In this document: positions 10,881 to 20,740 of the stretch, one piece after another
How positions within the stretch are numbered: position 1 is the first letter of the stretch
Layout of the letters: every line of letters starts with the position of its first letter
Assembly: GCF_011634895.1 (NCBI RefSeq)
Contig: NZ_SIRR01000003.1
Coordinates: 310,001-374,000, forward strand
Length of the DNA: 64,000 nt
Reading direction: 5' to 3'
Source of the DNA: Rheinheimera pleomorphica
GTDB lineage: Bacteria > Pseudomonadota > Gammaproteobacteria > Enterobacterales > Alteromonadaceae
Position numbers and translations under genes: made by a program
Notes under the pieces: model-generated
Databases searched by the model: none
Told to the model about the DNA's origin: nothing
What the model saw: only the letters and a program-made list of their open reading frames with translations

Positions 10881-11633
10881 ATGAACTGGCGCTCGCCCGT
10901 AGCACAACTAAAACAACGGCCGGCGTTTTATGCCGGTGTGCTGTTTTTTGTTGCGGCGCTGGCAGCGTTGGCATGGGCAGTGGTGCAGGTCAATCACTGG
11001 CTGCACAGCCAGCAAAGTGCGCCGGTGCGTCAGGTGCGGCTATATGGCGACTTTACGCATATTGACGCCAAGGCACTGCACAGTACATTGCAGCAGCAGT
11101 ATGTGGGTAACTTTTTTAGCGTGAACGTGGATCAGGTACAGCAGTTCCTGTTAACGCAACCCTGGGTGTATCAGGTGGCCGTGCGCAAACAATGGCCTGA
11201 CGCCCTGGTTGTGGTTGTAACAGAACAACAGCCGGTAGCTATCTGGAATCAGCAGCAATTATTAAATACACAGGGCGAGTTGTTTCAGGCCCCGTTACAG
11301 CAGCTGAAAACGGAACTGCCGAAGCTAACCGGCCCCGAAGGCAGCCAGCAGGACGCGCTGACCATGTTCCGCCATATGCAGGGCTTGTTGGCCCTGCATA
11401 AATTTCATGCAGTGGCGCTGGTGGTAACCGAGCGTTTTTCCTGGCAGCTAAGCCTGAGTAATGGCATAGCGCTGAAACTGGGGCGTGAAGATACGTTAAA
11501 ACGGCTACAGCGCTTTATCGAGCTGTACCCGGTAATTACTAAACACAAAGCCGAAGCAGTAAGCGAAGTCGATTTGCGCTACGACACCGGCATGGCGGTG
11601 CGCTATAGCGCAGAACAAAAGAGAAAAGCATGA
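10881..11633 (+). CDS. ftsQ: Cell division protein FtsQ
   Basis: Bitopic inner membrane divisome protein that links early and late division proteins through FtsB and FtsL. A short basic cytoplasmic tail is followed by one membrane segment (about residues 16-36), then a POTRA domain (about 48-117, including VRQVRLYGDF and PWVYQVAVRKQWPD) and the beta domain. Length (250 aa) is within the family range. It begins 2 nt after ddlB and ends in a 4-nt overlap with ftsA. Sequence conservation of FtsQ is low, so gene order adds to the call. Confidence 0.94.
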   Translation: MNWRSPVAQLKQRPAFYAGVLFFVAALAALAWAVVQVNHWLHSQQSAPVRQVRLYGDFTHIDAKALHSTLQQQYVGNFFSVNVDQVQQFLLTQPWVYQVAVRKQWPDALVVVVTEQQPVAIWNQQQLLNTQGELFQAPLQQLKTELPKLTGPEGSQQDALTMFRHMQGLLALHKFHAVALVVTERFSWQLSLSNGIALKLGREDTLKRLQRFIELYPVITKHKAEAVSEVDLRYDTGMAVRYSAEQKRKA

Positions 11634-12865
11634 CAAAGTCGTTAGATAGAGATCTGATAGTTGGCCTGGATATCGGCACCGCGCAGATAAAAGCGGTGGT
11701 AGGCGAAATTACCGCGGACGACCGTTTAAGCATCGTCGGCGTGGGTACCCATGTGTCGCGTGGCATGGACAAAGGCGGCGTTAACGACTTAAACCTGGTG
11801 GTGCAAGCGGTGCAGCGCGCTATTGACGAAGCCGAGCTGATGGCCGATTGCCGGGTATCGTCGGTGTATTTGGGCATTACCGGCAAGCATATCCGCTGTC
11901 AGAACGAAAGCGGTATGGTGCCGATTAATGACACTGAAGTGACTGCAGAAGATGTCGCCAATGTGATCCACGCGGCCAAGTCGGTGCCTATTTCTGCCGA
12001 GCGGCGTATGTTGCATGTGCTGCCGCAGGAATTTTCGGTAGATATGCAAGAGGGTATTAAGAGCCCCGTAGGTATGTCTGGTGTGCGGATGGAAGCACGG
12101 GCACACATTATTACCTGCGCTAACGATATGGCGAAAAATATTGAAAAGTGCGTTGAGCGCTGTGGTCTGCAGGTCGATCAGCTTATTTTTACCTCGCTGG
12201 CATCAAGCTTTGCCGTGCTGACAGACGACGAAAAAGAGCTGGGTGTCTGTGTAGTGGATATGGGCGGCGGTACTATCGATATCTCTATTTATACCAATGG
12301 TGCCCTCAGACACACCGCGGTTATCCCGGTGGCCGGTAACCAGGTAACCAGCGATATCGCTAAGATTTTCCGCACACCGATAAGCCATGCTGAAGAAATT
12401 AAAGTGCAATATGCCTGCGCGCTGCGCAGCATGGTTGGCAAAGAAGAAAGCATTGAAGTACCCAGCGTAGGCGGTCGGCCGGCACGGTCTATGTCGCGTC
12501 ATACGTTGGCTGAGGTGGTAGAGCCTCGTTATCAGGAATTATTTGAGCTGGTGCTGGAAGAAATCAGAAGCAGTGGCTTAGAGGAGCAAATTGCCGCCGG
12601 GGTAGTACTGACCGGTGGTACCGCCAAAATGGAAGGGGCGGTGGAATTTGCCGAAGACATTTTTCAGATGCCGGTGCGCGTAGGTCAGCCTATGCATGTT
12701 TCCGGCTTAAAAGAATACGTACAGGACCCGGCCTATGCCAGTGTGGTAGGGCTGTTGCTGTACGGTAAAGATGCCCGCACCCAGCAGAAAAAAGCGGCTG
12801 ATGTGCGTGATTCAGTAAGTGGCTTCGTCAAACGGATCAGCAGCTGGTTCAAAGGCGAATTTTAA
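11630..12865 (+). CDS. ftsA: Cell division protein FtsA
   Basis: Actin-like ATPase that anchors FtsZ filaments to the inner membrane and recruits later divisome proteins. Actin-fold phosphate loops are visible: GLDIGTAQIKAVVGE near the N-terminus, VVDMGGGTIDISIY in the middle and GVVLTGGTAKMEG near the end. The extreme C-terminus (FVKRISSWFKGEF) is a predicted amphipathic membrane-targeting helix. 411 aa is typical. It overlaps ftsQ by 4 nt and lies 26 nt before ftsZ. Confidence 0.97.
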   Translation: MTKSLDRDLIVGLDIGTAQIKAVVGEITADDRLSIVGVGTHVSRGMDKGGVNDLNLVVQAVQRAIDEAELMADCRVSSVYLGITGKHIRCQNESGMVPINDTEVTAEDVANVIHAAKSVPISAERRMLHVLPQEFSVDMQEGIKSPVGMSGVRMEARAHIITCANDMAKNIEKCVERCGLQVDQLIFTSLASSFAVLTDDEKELGVCVVDMGGGTIDISIYTNGALRHTAVIPVAGNQVTSDIAKIFRTPISHAEEIKVQYACALRSMVGKEESIEVPSVGGRPARSMSRHTLAEVVEPRYQELFELVLEEIRSSGLEEQIAAGVVLTGGTAKMEGAVEFAEDIFQMPVRVGQPMHVSGLKEYVQDPAYASVVGLLLYGKDARTQQKKAADVRDSVSGFVKRISSWFKGEF

Positions 12866-12891
12866 GTAAGCGTAGAAACGGAGAGAGAGCT

Positions 12892-14052
12892 ATGTTTGAG
12901 TTAATGGAAAACCACAGCGAAGAAGCTGTCATTAAAGTAATAGGTGTTGGCGGCGGTGGCGGTAATGCTGTCGAGTATATGGTCGCCAGCAATATTGAAG
13001 GTGTAGAGTTTGTCGCGGCGAATACCGACGCCCAGGCACTGCGTAATTCGTCAGCCAACATTACCCTGCAGTTAGGTTCTAATGTGACCAAAGGCTTAGG
13101 CGCCGGTGCTAACCCGGAAATTGGCCGCCGCTCTGCTGAAGAAGACCGCGAAACCATTAAGAAAACTCTGCAGGGCGCCGATATGATTTTTATCGCTGCT
13201 GGCATGGGCGGTGGTACAGGTACCGGCGCAGCGCCAATCGTGGCCGAAGTGGCGCGTGAGCTGGGTATTCTCACCGTGGCCGTGGTCACCAAGCCGTTCC
13301 CGTTTGAAGGTAAAAAGCGTACAGCCTTTGCCGACGAGGGTATTTTAGAGCTGAGCAAGCATGTTGACTCGCTGATCACCATCCCGAACGACAAGCTGTT
13401 AAAAGTGCTGGGTAAAGGCACCAGCTTGCTGGATGCGTTTAAAGCCGCCAACAATGTATTGTTAGGTGCAGTGCAGGGTATTGCCGAACTGATCACCCGG
13501 CCGGGTTTAATTAACGTCGACTTTGCCGACGTACGTACCGTGATGTCAGAAATGGGCACCGCCATGATGGGCAGTGGCCGCGCCACCGGCCCGGACCGCG
13601 CTGAAGAAGCGGCTGAGCAAGCCATTTCCAGCCCGCTGCTGGAAGATATCGACTTATCCGGCGCTAAGGGTATTCTGGTTAACATTACTGCCGGCCTGGA
13701 TATCAGCATTGAAGAGTTTGAAACCGTCGGTAATGCGGTTAAAGCTTTTGCGTCAGAAAATGCCACTGTGGTAGTCGGTGCGGTAATCGACCCGAACATG
13801 CAGGACGAGCTGCGCGTGACGGTTGTCGCGACCGGTATCGGCGCCGATCGCCGGCCGGATATTAGCCTGGTGCCGAATAACCGCCCAGAGCCAATGCCAG
13901 TGTATGTGCAGCAAGGTAACACCATGCAGAAAGCGGCCCAGCAGCCAGTGCGTGACGAAGCGCCTGCTGTCAGCACCAAAGCGCAGCCGGAAAGCAAAAC
14001 CAATATCGACATTTTTGATATACCGGCGTTTTTGCGTAAACAAGCCGACTAA
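12892..14052 (+). CDS. ftsZ: Cell division GTPase FtsZ
   Basis: Tubulin-like GTPase that forms the Z ring. The tubulin signature GGGTGTG lies at about nt 13207-13227, and the synergy loop for GTP hydrolysis appears as NVDFADVRTVM. A variable linker of roughly 50 residues leads to the conserved C-terminal peptide DIFDIPAFLRKQ, which binds FtsA and ZipA. GGAGAGAG precedes the ATG by about 6 nt. A palindrome covering the stop codon may slow or end transcripts. Confidence 0.98.
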   Translation: MFELMENHSEEAVIKVIGVGGGGGNAVEYMVASNIEGVEFVAANTDAQALRNSSANITLQLGSNVTKGLGAGANPEIGRRSAEEDRETIKKTLQGADMIFIAAGMGGGTGTGAAPIVAEVARELGILTVAVVTKPFPFEGKKRTAFADEGILELSKHVDSLITIPNDKLLKVLGKGTSLLDAFKAANNVLLGAVQGIAELITRPGLINVDFADVRTVMSEMGTAMMGSGRATGPDRAEEAAEQAISSPLLEDIDLSGAKGILVNITAGLDISIEEFETVGNAVKAFASENATVVVGAVIDPNMQDELRVTVVATGIGADRRPDISLVPNNRPEPMPVYVQQGNTMQKAAQQPVRDEAPAVSTKAQPESKTNIDIFDIPAFLRKQAD

Positions 14053-14100
14053 ACCTGGGTTTAGTCGCAGGCAGGGCCGACAGCAGGATTAAGCTGCTGT
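14047..14100 (+). terminator. Paired hairpins after ftsZ (weak terminator or processing signal)
   Basis: Two inverted repeats follow each other: GACTAAAC/GTTTAGTC at 14047-14066 with a CTGG loop, overlapping the ftsZ stop codon, and ACAGCAG/CTGCTGT at 14080-14100. Neither is followed by a clear T run, so a classical Rho-independent terminator is doubtful; mRNA stabilisation or processing between ftsZ and lpxC is equally possible. Confidence 0.35.
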
Positions 14101-14110
14101 TCAGTGAAAT

Positions 14111-14139
14111 TTGGCATAATTGCCACGTTATGCTATGCT
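14111..14139 (+). promoter_or_regulatory. Putative sigma-70 promoter of lpxC
   Basis: TTGGCA (14111-14116) and TATGCT (14134-14139) are separated by 17 nt, 46 nt before the lpxC start. The boxes match the sigma-70 consensus at 4 or 5 of 6 positions, and lpxC is known to have its own promoter in enterobacteria. The site is read only by eye. Confidence 0.5.
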
Positions 14140-14184
14140 TCGCCGCCATTTTGTGATTGCTTATTATTTGAGCAGGAATAAATT

Positions 14185-15096
14185 ATGATTAAACAACGTA
14201 CCATCGACAAAACAGTCAGCTCCATTGGGGTGGGATTGCACAAAGGCGAAAAGGTTACGCTTACTCTCCGACCTGCGCCGGACAACACGGGTATCGTGTT
14301 CCGTCGTGTAGACCTTGATCCGGTGGTCGACTTTAAAGTAGCACCCGAATTAGTGGGTGATACCGTGATGTGTACCTGTTTAATCAATGACAATGGCGTG
14401 CGGTTATCCACCACTGAACACCTGATGGCGGCCATTGCCGGCCTGGGCATCGACAACCTGGTGGTTGAAGTTGACTCAGCAGAAATTCCTATTATGGACG
14501 GCAGTGCCAACCCGTTCGTTTACCTGTTACTGGAAGCCGGTGTGGCTGAGCAGCGCCAGGCGAAGAAATTTATCCGCATTAAAAAGCACGTGCGGGTAGA
14601 AGATGGTGACAAATGGGCCGAATTTAAGCCGCATCATGGCTTTAAAATTGACTTCGCCATTGAGTTTAATCACCCGGTTATTGCAGAGACCACCCAGCAT
14701 ATGCTGATGGACTTCTCCGCCGCGGGTTTTATTAAAGATATCAGCCGCGCCCGTACCTTTGGCTTTTTACACGAAGTAGAATACCTGCGTGCCAATAACC
14801 TGGCGCTGGGCGGCAGTTTTGACAATGCTGTTGTGCTGGACGAATACCGGGTATTAAACCAGGACGGCCTGCGCTACGAAGATGAATTTATTAAACACAA
14901 AATTCTCGATGCTATCGGCGACTTATATATGGCCGGTTACAGCATTTTGGGCGAGTTTAAAGCCTTTAAAACCGGCCATGCGCTGAATAACCAGTTACTC
15001 TGTGCGGTACTGGCTAATCAGGAAAACTGGGAATTTGTGACCTTTGAAGATAAAGCGCAAATGCCGATTTCTTATCTGGCGCCGCAGCTGGCTTAA
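14185..15096 (+). CDS. lpxC: UDP-3-O-acyl-N-acetylglucosamine deacetylase
   Basis: Zinc hydrolase catalysing the committed step of lipid A synthesis. The zinc-binding TEHLMAA motif, MDGSANPFV, the SRARTFGF segment and the second zinc site [10 protein letters not shown] are present. Length 303 aa equals the usual size. It closes the dcw cluster, is preceded by its own likely promoter, and is followed by a strong terminator. In enterobacteria LpxC level is set by proteolysis through a C-terminal degron; the C-terminus here ends differently (SYLAPQLA). Confidence 0.97.
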   Translation: MIKQRTIDKTVSSIGVGLHKGEKVTLTLRPAPDNTGIVFRRVDLDPVVDFKVAPELVGDTVMCTCLINDNGVRLSTTEHLMAAIAGLGIDNLVVEVDSAEIPIMDGSANPFVYLLLEAGVAEQRQAKKFIRIKKHVRVEDGDKWAEFKPHHGFKIDFAIEFNHPVIAETTQHMLMDFSAAGFIKDISRARTFGFLHEVEYLRANNLALGGSFDNAVVLDEYRVLNQDGLRYEDEFIKHKILDAIGDLYMAGYSILGEFKAFKTGHALNNQLLCAVLANQENWEFVTFEDKAQMPISYLAPQLA

Positions 15097-15111
15097 ACAG
15101 CCCCTCATGAT

Positions 15112-15138
15112 AAAAACCCGGTAAATGCCGGGTTTTTT
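15112..15138. terminator. Bidirectional terminator between lpxC and the DUF721 gene
   Basis: AAAACCCGG, a TAAATG loop and CCGGGTTTTTT form a strong stem with flanking A and T tracts on both sides, so it can end both the + strand lpxC transcript and the convergent - strand DUF721 transcript. Confidence 0.88.
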
Positions 15139-15196
15139 CGTTCAAGGGGTCAGATCACTTGACGTAAATGCTGTTGAAATTAACGGCAGTTGACAC

Positions 15197-15667
15197 TCAG
15201 CTATCTGCCATCTTCGCCGCGGCATTTTGTGCCAGTTTCAGTAACGCCTGTTTTAAGGCTCCATCGCTGCTTTGTGCCACTGCACGCAAGGCGGCCGCGG
15301 CATTGTCAGACAGTTGGTGGCTGTTTTTTTGTGGCACCGCCAGTTGGAGTTTATGGATCTGGCCATTAGGCGAGGCTTCAATCTCAATTCCGGCTAAATC
15401 AGGCAAGATTTTTCGGCGAAAATTGTCTAGAATGGCGTCGCGCTGCATTTTTAAACGGGTTAGCCAGGGCGCCGAGGCACATAAAATAACAGCCCGGCCA
15501 TCACGAATACAGCTAACCTGACAAAAACTAAGTTGCTCCAGTTGTAATACTTCAGCCAGTACCCGGTTTAGCTGTTGCACCAGGCTAACCTGTTGCTGCT
15601 GCGATGCCAGCGGGCTGTGTGATAACACCTTGCTGATATCGAGCGGTTTTTGCGTATAACGGGCCAT
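15197..15667 (-). CDS. DciA-like DUF721 protein (replicative helicase loader type)
   Basis: A 156-residue protein with the DUF721 core: an N-terminal helical region, then CIRDGRAVILCASAPWLTRLKMQRDAI, where the SPWLTRL-like KH-type segment is the family signature, and a glutamine- and alanine-rich C-terminal tail. DUF721 proteins include DciA, which operates replicative helicase DnaB in most bacteria that lack phage-derived DnaC. It is transcribed toward lpxC and away from secA, in the place where enterobacteria carry secM. The helicase-loading role here is inferred from the family. Confidence 0.75.
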   Translation of the reverse strand: MARYTQKPLDISKVLSHSPLASQQQQVSLVQQLNRVLAEVLQLEQLSFCQVSCIRDGRAVILCASAPWLTRLKMQRDAILDNFRRKILPDLAGIEIEASPNGQIHKLQLAVPQKNSHQLSDNAAAALRAVAQSSDGALKQALLKLAQNAAAKMADS

Positions 15668-15865
15668 CGCGTAAGCACCTGTAGCAGCGAATACATCGGC
15701 ACAGTGTAGCAGCTTCTGCCAGTGCAGAGAATGTTATACCTTGAAAGCGTTAGCATAGGGCACCATATCTGGCGTAATATGCTTAAGCGCTAGCACTTTT
15801 ATACTGGCAAGGCCAATGGCCGCCGGGGCTGCACTGCAGTTTTAACTTAATATGGTATTTGGATA

Positions 15866-18583
15866 ATGTTTGGAAAACTTTTTGCCAAATTATTTGGTAG
15901 CCGCAACGACCGCTTCTTAAAAAAATTAGAAAAACAAGTTCAGCAGATCAATGCACTCGAGGCCGAGTTTGAAGCCTTATCCGATGACCAGCTGAAGCAA
16001 AAAACGGCAGAATTTAAACAGTTACTGGCCAACGGCAGCACACTGGACGACATTTTACCGCAAGCTTTTGCCACAGTGCGCGAAGCCAGCAAAAGGGTAT
16101 TCGGCATGCGTCACTTTGATGTGCAGCTGATTGGCGGTATGGTGCTGCATCAGGGCAAAATTTCTGAAATGCGTACCGGTGAAGGTAAAACCCTAACCGC
16201 AACCCTGCCGGCCTACTTAAATGCGTTAAGTGGCAAAGGCGTGCATGTTATTACGGTAAACGATTACTTAGCACGGCGTGATGCCCAGACCAATGCGCCG
16301 TTATTTGCCTTTTTAGGGTTAACGGTTGGTGTTAACGTGCCAGGAATGGCACACCCTGATAAACAACAGGCGTATCAGGCTGATATTACTTATGGCACCA
16401 ACAACGAGTTCGGCTTTGATTATCTGCGCGACAATATGGCATTTTCGCCGCAAGACCGCGTACAGCGCGATCAGGCCTTTGCCATTATCGACGAAGTTGA
16501 CTCCATTCTAATTGATGAAGCCCGTACGCCACTGATTATCTCCGGCCCGGCCGAGGACAGCTCAGAGCTGTACAAGCAAATTAACGTACTGGTACCTAAC
16601 CTGGTAAAGCAGGATAAAGAAGACGAAGAGGGCGCTCATGGCGACGGCCACTTTACTGTGGATGAAAAAGCCCGTCAGGTGTATTTAACCGAACAGGGCC
16701 AGATTAAAGTAGAAGAGATGCTGCGCGAACAAGGCATGATTGGCGAGCACGACACCCTGTTCTCGGCGGCCAATATCACCTTATTGCACCATGTGTATGC
16801 CGCACTGCGCGCCCATCAGCTGTTTAAACGCGATGTCGATTACGTGGTAAAAGACGGCGAAATTGTTATTGTCGATGAGCACACCGGCCGTACCATGGAA
16901 GGCCGGCGCTGGTCAGAAGGGTTACACCAGGCGGTAGAAGCCAAAGAAGGGGTAAAAATTCAGAATGAAAACCAAACCTTAGCCTCTATTACCTTTCAAA
17001 ACTACTTCCGCTTGTATGAAAAACTGTCTGGTATGACAGGTACTGCTGATACCGAAGCTTTTGAGTTCCAGCAAATTTACGGCCTGGAAACCATAGTGGT
17101 GCCAACTAACCGCCCTATGGTGCGTAACGATATGGCTGACCTGGTGTATTTAAACGCCGAAGATAAATACCAGGCGATTATTGCCGACATTACTGCTACC
17201 CGCGACGCCGGCCGGCCGGTACTGGTGGGTACAGCGTCAATTGAAAGCTCTGAGTACTTATCTAGTTTACTGAATAAAGCCAAAATTAAGCACCAGGTAT
17301 TAAACGCCAAATTTCACGCCAACGAAGCGCAGATTATTGCTCAGGCGGGCCAACCTGGTACCGTGACTATTGCAACCAATATGGCCGGTCGCGGTACCGA
17401 TATCGTGTTGGGTGGCAGCTTACAGGCCGAGTTAGCGGCTTTGGGCACTGACGCTAGCGACACGCAAAAAGACAAAGTAAAAGCCGACTGGCAGCAGCGG
17501 CATGACGCGGTAATCGCCGCCGGTGGCTTACATATTATTGGTACAGAGCGGCATGAATCGCGCCGTATCGACAACCAGTTACGTGGCCGCTCCGGCCGTC
17601 AGGGCGACCCGGGTTCAAGTCGTTTTTACTTGTCGCTGGATGACGCTTTAATGCGTATCTTCGCCTCCGATCGGATGGCGGGCATGATGCGCCGTCTGGG
17701 TATGGAGAAAGGCGAAGCTATCGAGCACCCTTGGGTTAGCCGGGCTATTGAAAATGCCCAGCGCAAAGTAGAAGCACGTAACTTTGACATTCGTAAGCAA
17801 CTGCTTGAATTTGACGACGTAGCCAACGATCAGCGTAAAGTGGTGTACGAGCAGCGTAATGAGCTGCTGGATGCCACCGATATCAGTGAAACCATCCAGG
17901 CTATCCGCGCCGATGTGGTTGATGGTTTAATCAGCCAGTATATTCCGCCGCAGTCACTGGACGAAATGTGGGACATTCCGGGCCTGGAGCAACGTTTAAA
18001 AGCTGACTATATGCTGGAGCTGCCAATAGCACAGTGGCTGGCGGACGATAAAAAGCTGTTTGAAGAAAAGCTGCGCGAACGTATTCAACAGGAAGTTGAG
18101 CAAGCTTATAGCCACAAAGAGCAACAGGTAGGGCCGCAGGTACTGCGTCAGTTTGAAAAAGCCATTATGCTGCAAAGCCTGGACACTCACTGGAAAGAAC
18201 ATCTGGCGGCGATGGACCACCTGCGTCAGGGCATTAACCTGCGTGGCTATGCGCAGAAAAACCCGAAACAGGAATACAAGCGTGAAGCCTTCGAGCTGTT
18301 CTCTGCCATGCTGGAAAACCTGAAAATTGATGTGATAGGTGTACTGAGCCGGGTGCAGGTACGTGCCGCCGAAGATGTCGAAGCGGTAGAGCAGCAGCGC
18401 CGTAAAGCCGATGCAGTGCCACACGATTATCAGCATGCTGAAGCTGAGCAGGTTGGCGGTGAGGTACCGGCCGGTATGCCAAGCGGCCCGGTGTTTCGCG
18501 AGCATGACAAAATAGGCCGTAATGATCCTTGCCCGTGTGGCTCGGGTAAAAAGTACAAGCAGTGCCACGGTAAGCTGGTATAG
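15866..18583 (+). CDS. secA: Preprotein translocase ATPase SecA
   Basis: Motor ATPase that drives unfolded preproteins through SecYEG. The 905-residue chain has Walker A in [11 protein letters not shown], the DEAD-type [15 protein letters not shown], the second helicase-like domain with [10 protein letters not shown] and [13 protein letters not shown], and the C-terminal zinc-binding tail [13 protein letters not shown] that contacts SecB and lipid. The ATG follows TTTGGATA, a weak ribosome-binding site. No SecM-like upstream gene is present on the + strand, so enterobacterial arrest-based control is not expected. Confidence 0.98.
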   Translation: MFGKLFAKLFGSRNDRFLKKLEKQVQQINALEAEFEALSDDQLKQKTAEFKQLLANGSTLDDILPQAFATVREASKRVFGMRHFDVQLIGGMVLHQGKISEMRTGEGKTLTATLPAYLNALSGKGVHVITVNDYLARRDAQTNAPLFAFLGLTVGVNVPGMAHPDKQQAYQADITYGTNNEFGFDYLRDNMAFSPQDRVQRDQAFAIIDEVDSILIDEARTPLIISGPAEDSSELYKQINVLVPNLVKQDKEDEEGAHGDGHFTVDEKARQVYLTEQGQIKVEEMLREQGMIGEHDTLFSAANITLLHHVYAALRAHQLFKRDVDYVVKDGEIVIVDEHTGRTMEGRRWSEGLHQAVEAKEGVKIQNENQTLASITFQNYFRLYEKLSGMTGTADTEAFEFQQIYGLETIVVPTNRPMVRNDMADLVYLNAEDKYQAIIADITATRDAGRPVLVGTASIESSEYLSSLLNKAKIKHQVLNAKFHANEAQIIAQAGQPGTVTIATNMAGRGTDIVLGGSLQAELAALGTDASDTQKDKVKADWQQRHDAVIAAGGLHIIGTERHESRRIDNQLRGRSGRQGDPGSSRFYLSLDDALMRIFASDRMAGMMRRLGMEKGEAIEHPWVSRAIENAQRKVEARNFDIRKQLLEFDDVANDQRKVVYEQRNELLDATDISETIQAIRADVVDGLISQYIPPQSLDEMWDIPGLEQRLKADYMLELPIAQWLADDKKLFEEKLRERIQQEVEQAYSHKEQQVGPQVLRQFEKAIMLQSLDTHWKEHLAAMDHLRQGINLRGYAQKNPKQEYKREAFELFSAMLENLKIDVIGVLSRVQVRAAEDVEAVEQQRRKADAVPHDYQHAEAEQVGGEVPAGMPSGPVFREHDKIGRNDPCPCGSGKKYKQCHGKLV

Positions 18584-18598
18584 CAGCCGGTTTTTTAG

Positions 18599-18630
18599 AA
18601 CAAAGTCAGCTTAGGCTGGCTTTGTTGTTT
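18599..18630 (+). terminator. Rho-independent terminator after secA
   Basis: A 12-base stem AACAAAGTCAGC / GCTGGCTTTGTT (one G-T pair) with a TTAG loop is followed by GTTT. It lies between the secA stop and the mutT ribosome-binding site, so mutT is probably expressed partly by read-through or from a nearby promoter. Confidence 0.75.
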
Positions 18631-18641
18631 CTGGAGGTAAA

Positions 18642-19055
18642 ATGCAGAATAAGGTTATTCATGTTGCCGTAGGTGTGATTATGCGTCAGCAGCACATATT
18701 GCTGGCGCTACGTAGCAGCAAGCAGCATCAGGGCGGAAAATGGGAATTTCCCGGCGGTAAGGTAGAGCCCGGAGAAACAGTGCCGCAGGCACTGGCTCGC
18801 GAGCTATTAGAGGAAGTGGCGATTGACGTAACGCACAGCAGTGCTTTTATGCAGCTGGAGTATGCCTATCCGGAAAAAACCGTGCTGCTGGATATTTATC
18901 TGGTCAGCGCATTTAACGGCGAGCCACACGGCCGTGAAGGCCAGCCCCTGCGCTGGGTAGCGATAGATGAGCTTAGCAGTATCGATTTTCCCGACGCCAA
19001 CCAGCCGATTGTTGAGCGGCTACTGCAGCATTTTGCAACACAAGAACGCTGTTAA
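18642..19055 (+). CDS. mutT: 8-oxo-dGTP diphosphatase MutT
   Basis: Nudix hydrolase that removes oxidised guanine nucleotides from the pool. The Nudix box reads GGKVEPGETVPQALARELLEE, matching GX5EX7REUXEE except for the usual family freedom; the protein is 137 residues, close to the enterobacterial enzyme. GGAGG lies 6 nt before the ATG. It follows secA as in many gammaproteobacteria and is convergent with yacG, with only 21 nt between stops. Confidence 0.93.
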   Translation: MQNKVIHVAVGVIMRQQHILLALRSSKQHQGGKWEFPGGKVEPGETVPQALARELLEEVAIDVTHSSAFMQLEYAYPEKTVLLDIYLVSAFNGEPHGREGQPLRWVAIDELSSIDFPDANQPIVERLLQHFATQERC

Positions 19056-19076
19056 TAAATGCCGTTAAAGCATTAA

Positions 19077-19304
19077 TCAGTGTTTAAAGAAATCGTTATC
19101 TTGCGTGATAAGTTCCTGCTCCAGCTCGGCCAGGTATTCTTCAGATAGCGCAGCGTCGATAGGCGCTTTATCGGGTATGCGGTGGTTTTCTGCTGCCCAG
19201 TCGCCTAAGTCAATCAACTTACAGCGCTCAGAGCAAAATGGCCGGAAAGGTGATTCGGCAGACCAAACTACATCTTTATCGCAGGTAGGGCATTTTACTT
19301 TCAT
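19077..19304 (-). CDS. yacG: DNA gyrase inhibitor YacG
   Basis: Small zinc-finger protein (75 aa). Four cysteines in CPTC and FCSERC, followed by [10 protein letters not shown], are the YacG signature; YacG binds the GyrB C-terminal domain and inhibits gyrase. It lies downstream of zapD and coaE on the same strand, the standard arrangement after pilBCD in gammaproteobacteria. Confidence 0.93.
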   Translation of the reverse strand: MKVKCPTCDKDVVWSAESPFRPFCSERCKLIDLGDWAAENHRIPDKAPIDAALSEEYLAELEQELITQDNDFFKH

Positions 19305-19334
19305 TGCTTGGTTCCACTAAGATTTTCCATGATC

Positions 19335-20081
19335 TTAACAGCAAGCAAGCCGGAAGCTGATATTTTTTTCGCTGCTGCTGCGACCGTTTTCATCACACAA
19401 TTGCATAAAACGGATGGCGTAGCGGTATTTATTACCACTTACCGTAGGGTATACGCCGGCTTCCAGCGGATAACAAATACGCAGCAGTTCGTGTTGCTCG
19501 GTATTATGTTGATAAAAGCCGTTTTGGGCGTTGACGGTAGCAAACTGGCCTTTTTCGCGGCAAAACCCCAATACAAAGCTTACTGCCTGCTGCAGCAAAT
19601 TAAACTCGTTAAACCAGGTATTGGCCATAAGGGTGCGCTCGGCCTGTGGCAGATTAAACCAGTATTGCAGCTGGGGCAGATCAAAGTAGCAGGCGCCGCC
19701 GGGTATGGCGAAACGCTGGCGTAGCGGCGAGAGAAACTTGTCTTCTTTTAAGTTGCCAACAAACTTGCTACTACGTAGCAGCTCGCTTTGCAACCTGACA
19801 GCTTGTTGTAATACCGGCTTTAGTTTGTCATCCGACACCGAAGGGTGATTGGCCCAGGCGACTAATGCCGTCTCACAGCGCTCGCAATCTTTAATCAGAT
19901 CAGGGCGAATGTCATTACGGTCCAGTACCTCTATCAGTGCAAATAAGGTGCTGAAAAAGGCCTGTTGTTGCCACTCGCTATCCAGCGCTTTAAGATTGTG
20001 CAATTGGCTTAGTAACTGCTCTAAACGCAAATAGGTGCGTAGTTTTTCGTTCAGTGGATGTTCGTAGATAAGTTCGGTCAT
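19335..20081 (-). CDS. zapD: Z-ring crosslinking protein ZapD
   Basis: Cytoplasmic FtsZ-bundling protein (YacF/ZapD family). The N-terminus IYEHPLNEKLRTYLRLE is the conserved family opening, and the alpha-helical N-terminal half plus beta-strand C-terminal half fit the ZapD fold. Length 248 aa is normal. It lies between coaE and yacG. The ribosome-binding site before the ATG is weak. Confidence 0.93.
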   Translation of the reverse strand: MTELIYEHPLNEKLRTYLRLEQLLSQLHNLKALDSEWQQQAFFSTLFALIEVLDRNDIRPDLIKDCERCETALVAWANHPSVSDDKLKPVLQQAVRLQSELLRSSKFVGNLKEDKFLSPLRQRFAIPGGACYFDLPQLQYWFNLPQAERTLMANTWFNEFNLLQQAVSFVLGFCREKGQFATVNAQNGFYQHNTEQHELLRICYPLEAGVYPTVSGNKYRYAIRFMQLCDENGRSSSEKNISFRLACC

Positions 20082-20127
20082 TCGTTTGCTGTGCTATGCC
20101 TGTTACGACAGCATACTGAACCCTCTG

Positions 20128-20736
20128 CTATAACGACTGTGCGGCCAGCTGCAAATAGTGTTGGTGCAGCCTGGCAACCTGAGGGGCTAAATCAGCAATA
20201 CTGCTGTCATTGGTAATAATATCGTCGGCCAGTTGTAGCCGCCCGGTGCGCGAAATTTGCGCCGCCATTATGGCATTAATTTGTTGCTCACTGCTGTTGT
20301 CGCGTGCCATGGCACGTTGTCGCTGCAGGTCTTCCGCCAGATCTATCACCAGTACGCGTTGCACCAGGTGCTGCAGTTTATTTTCCAGCAACAGCGGTGC
20401 TACCAGTAACGCATAAGGCGACGTTAACGCTGCCAACTGTGTCAGCAATTGTTGCCTGATGGCCGGGTGTAACAGTTGTTCCAGCCAGGCTTTGTCTGCG
20501 GCGTTACTAAACACACGCTGGCGCAGGGCTGCGCGGTCCAGCTCGCCAGCCTGGTTTAGTATGTTGCTGCCAAAGTGCTGGCATATCGCCGCTAAACATG
20601 TTGTACCCGGCTGCACTACCTCACGGGCTACGATATCGGCATCGACATACTGCACACCCAGTTTAGCAAATAAGGCTGTTACCGTGCTTTTACCGCAGCC
20701 AATACCGCCGGTTAATCCCACAACGTAGCCTGACAA
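20128..20736 (-). CDS. coaE: Dephospho-CoA kinase
   Basis: Last enzyme of coenzyme A synthesis; phosphorylates the ribose 3'-hydroxyl of dephospho-CoA. P-loop GLTGGIGCGKST occupies residues 8-19, and DADIVAREVV and PLLLENKL are family segments. 202 aa is the normal size. It begins 4 nt after pilD, so it is likely cotranscribed with the pilus genes, as in Pseudomonas and relatives. Confidence 0.95.
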   Translation of the reverse strand: MSGYVVGLTGGIGCGKSTVTALFAKLGVQYVDADIVAREVVQPGTTCLAAICQHFGSNILNQAGELDRAALRQRVFSNAADKAWLEQLLHPAIRQQLLTQLAALTSPYALLVAPLLLENKLQHLVQRVLVIDLAEDLQRQRAMARDNSSEQQINAIMAAQISRTGRLQLADDIITNDSSIADLAPQVARLHQHYLQLAAQSL

Positions 20737-20740
20737 GCTG

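Noticed and set aside
12849..14012. Long 387-codon open frame antisense to ftsZ
   Set aside because: It mirrors the codon bias of ftsZ on the opposite strand, has serine- and proline-rich composition with no domain, and no ribosome-binding site.
17996..18568. 190-codon frame antisense to the end of secA
   Set aside because: Shadow of a conserved coding region; composition is random and there is no start signal.
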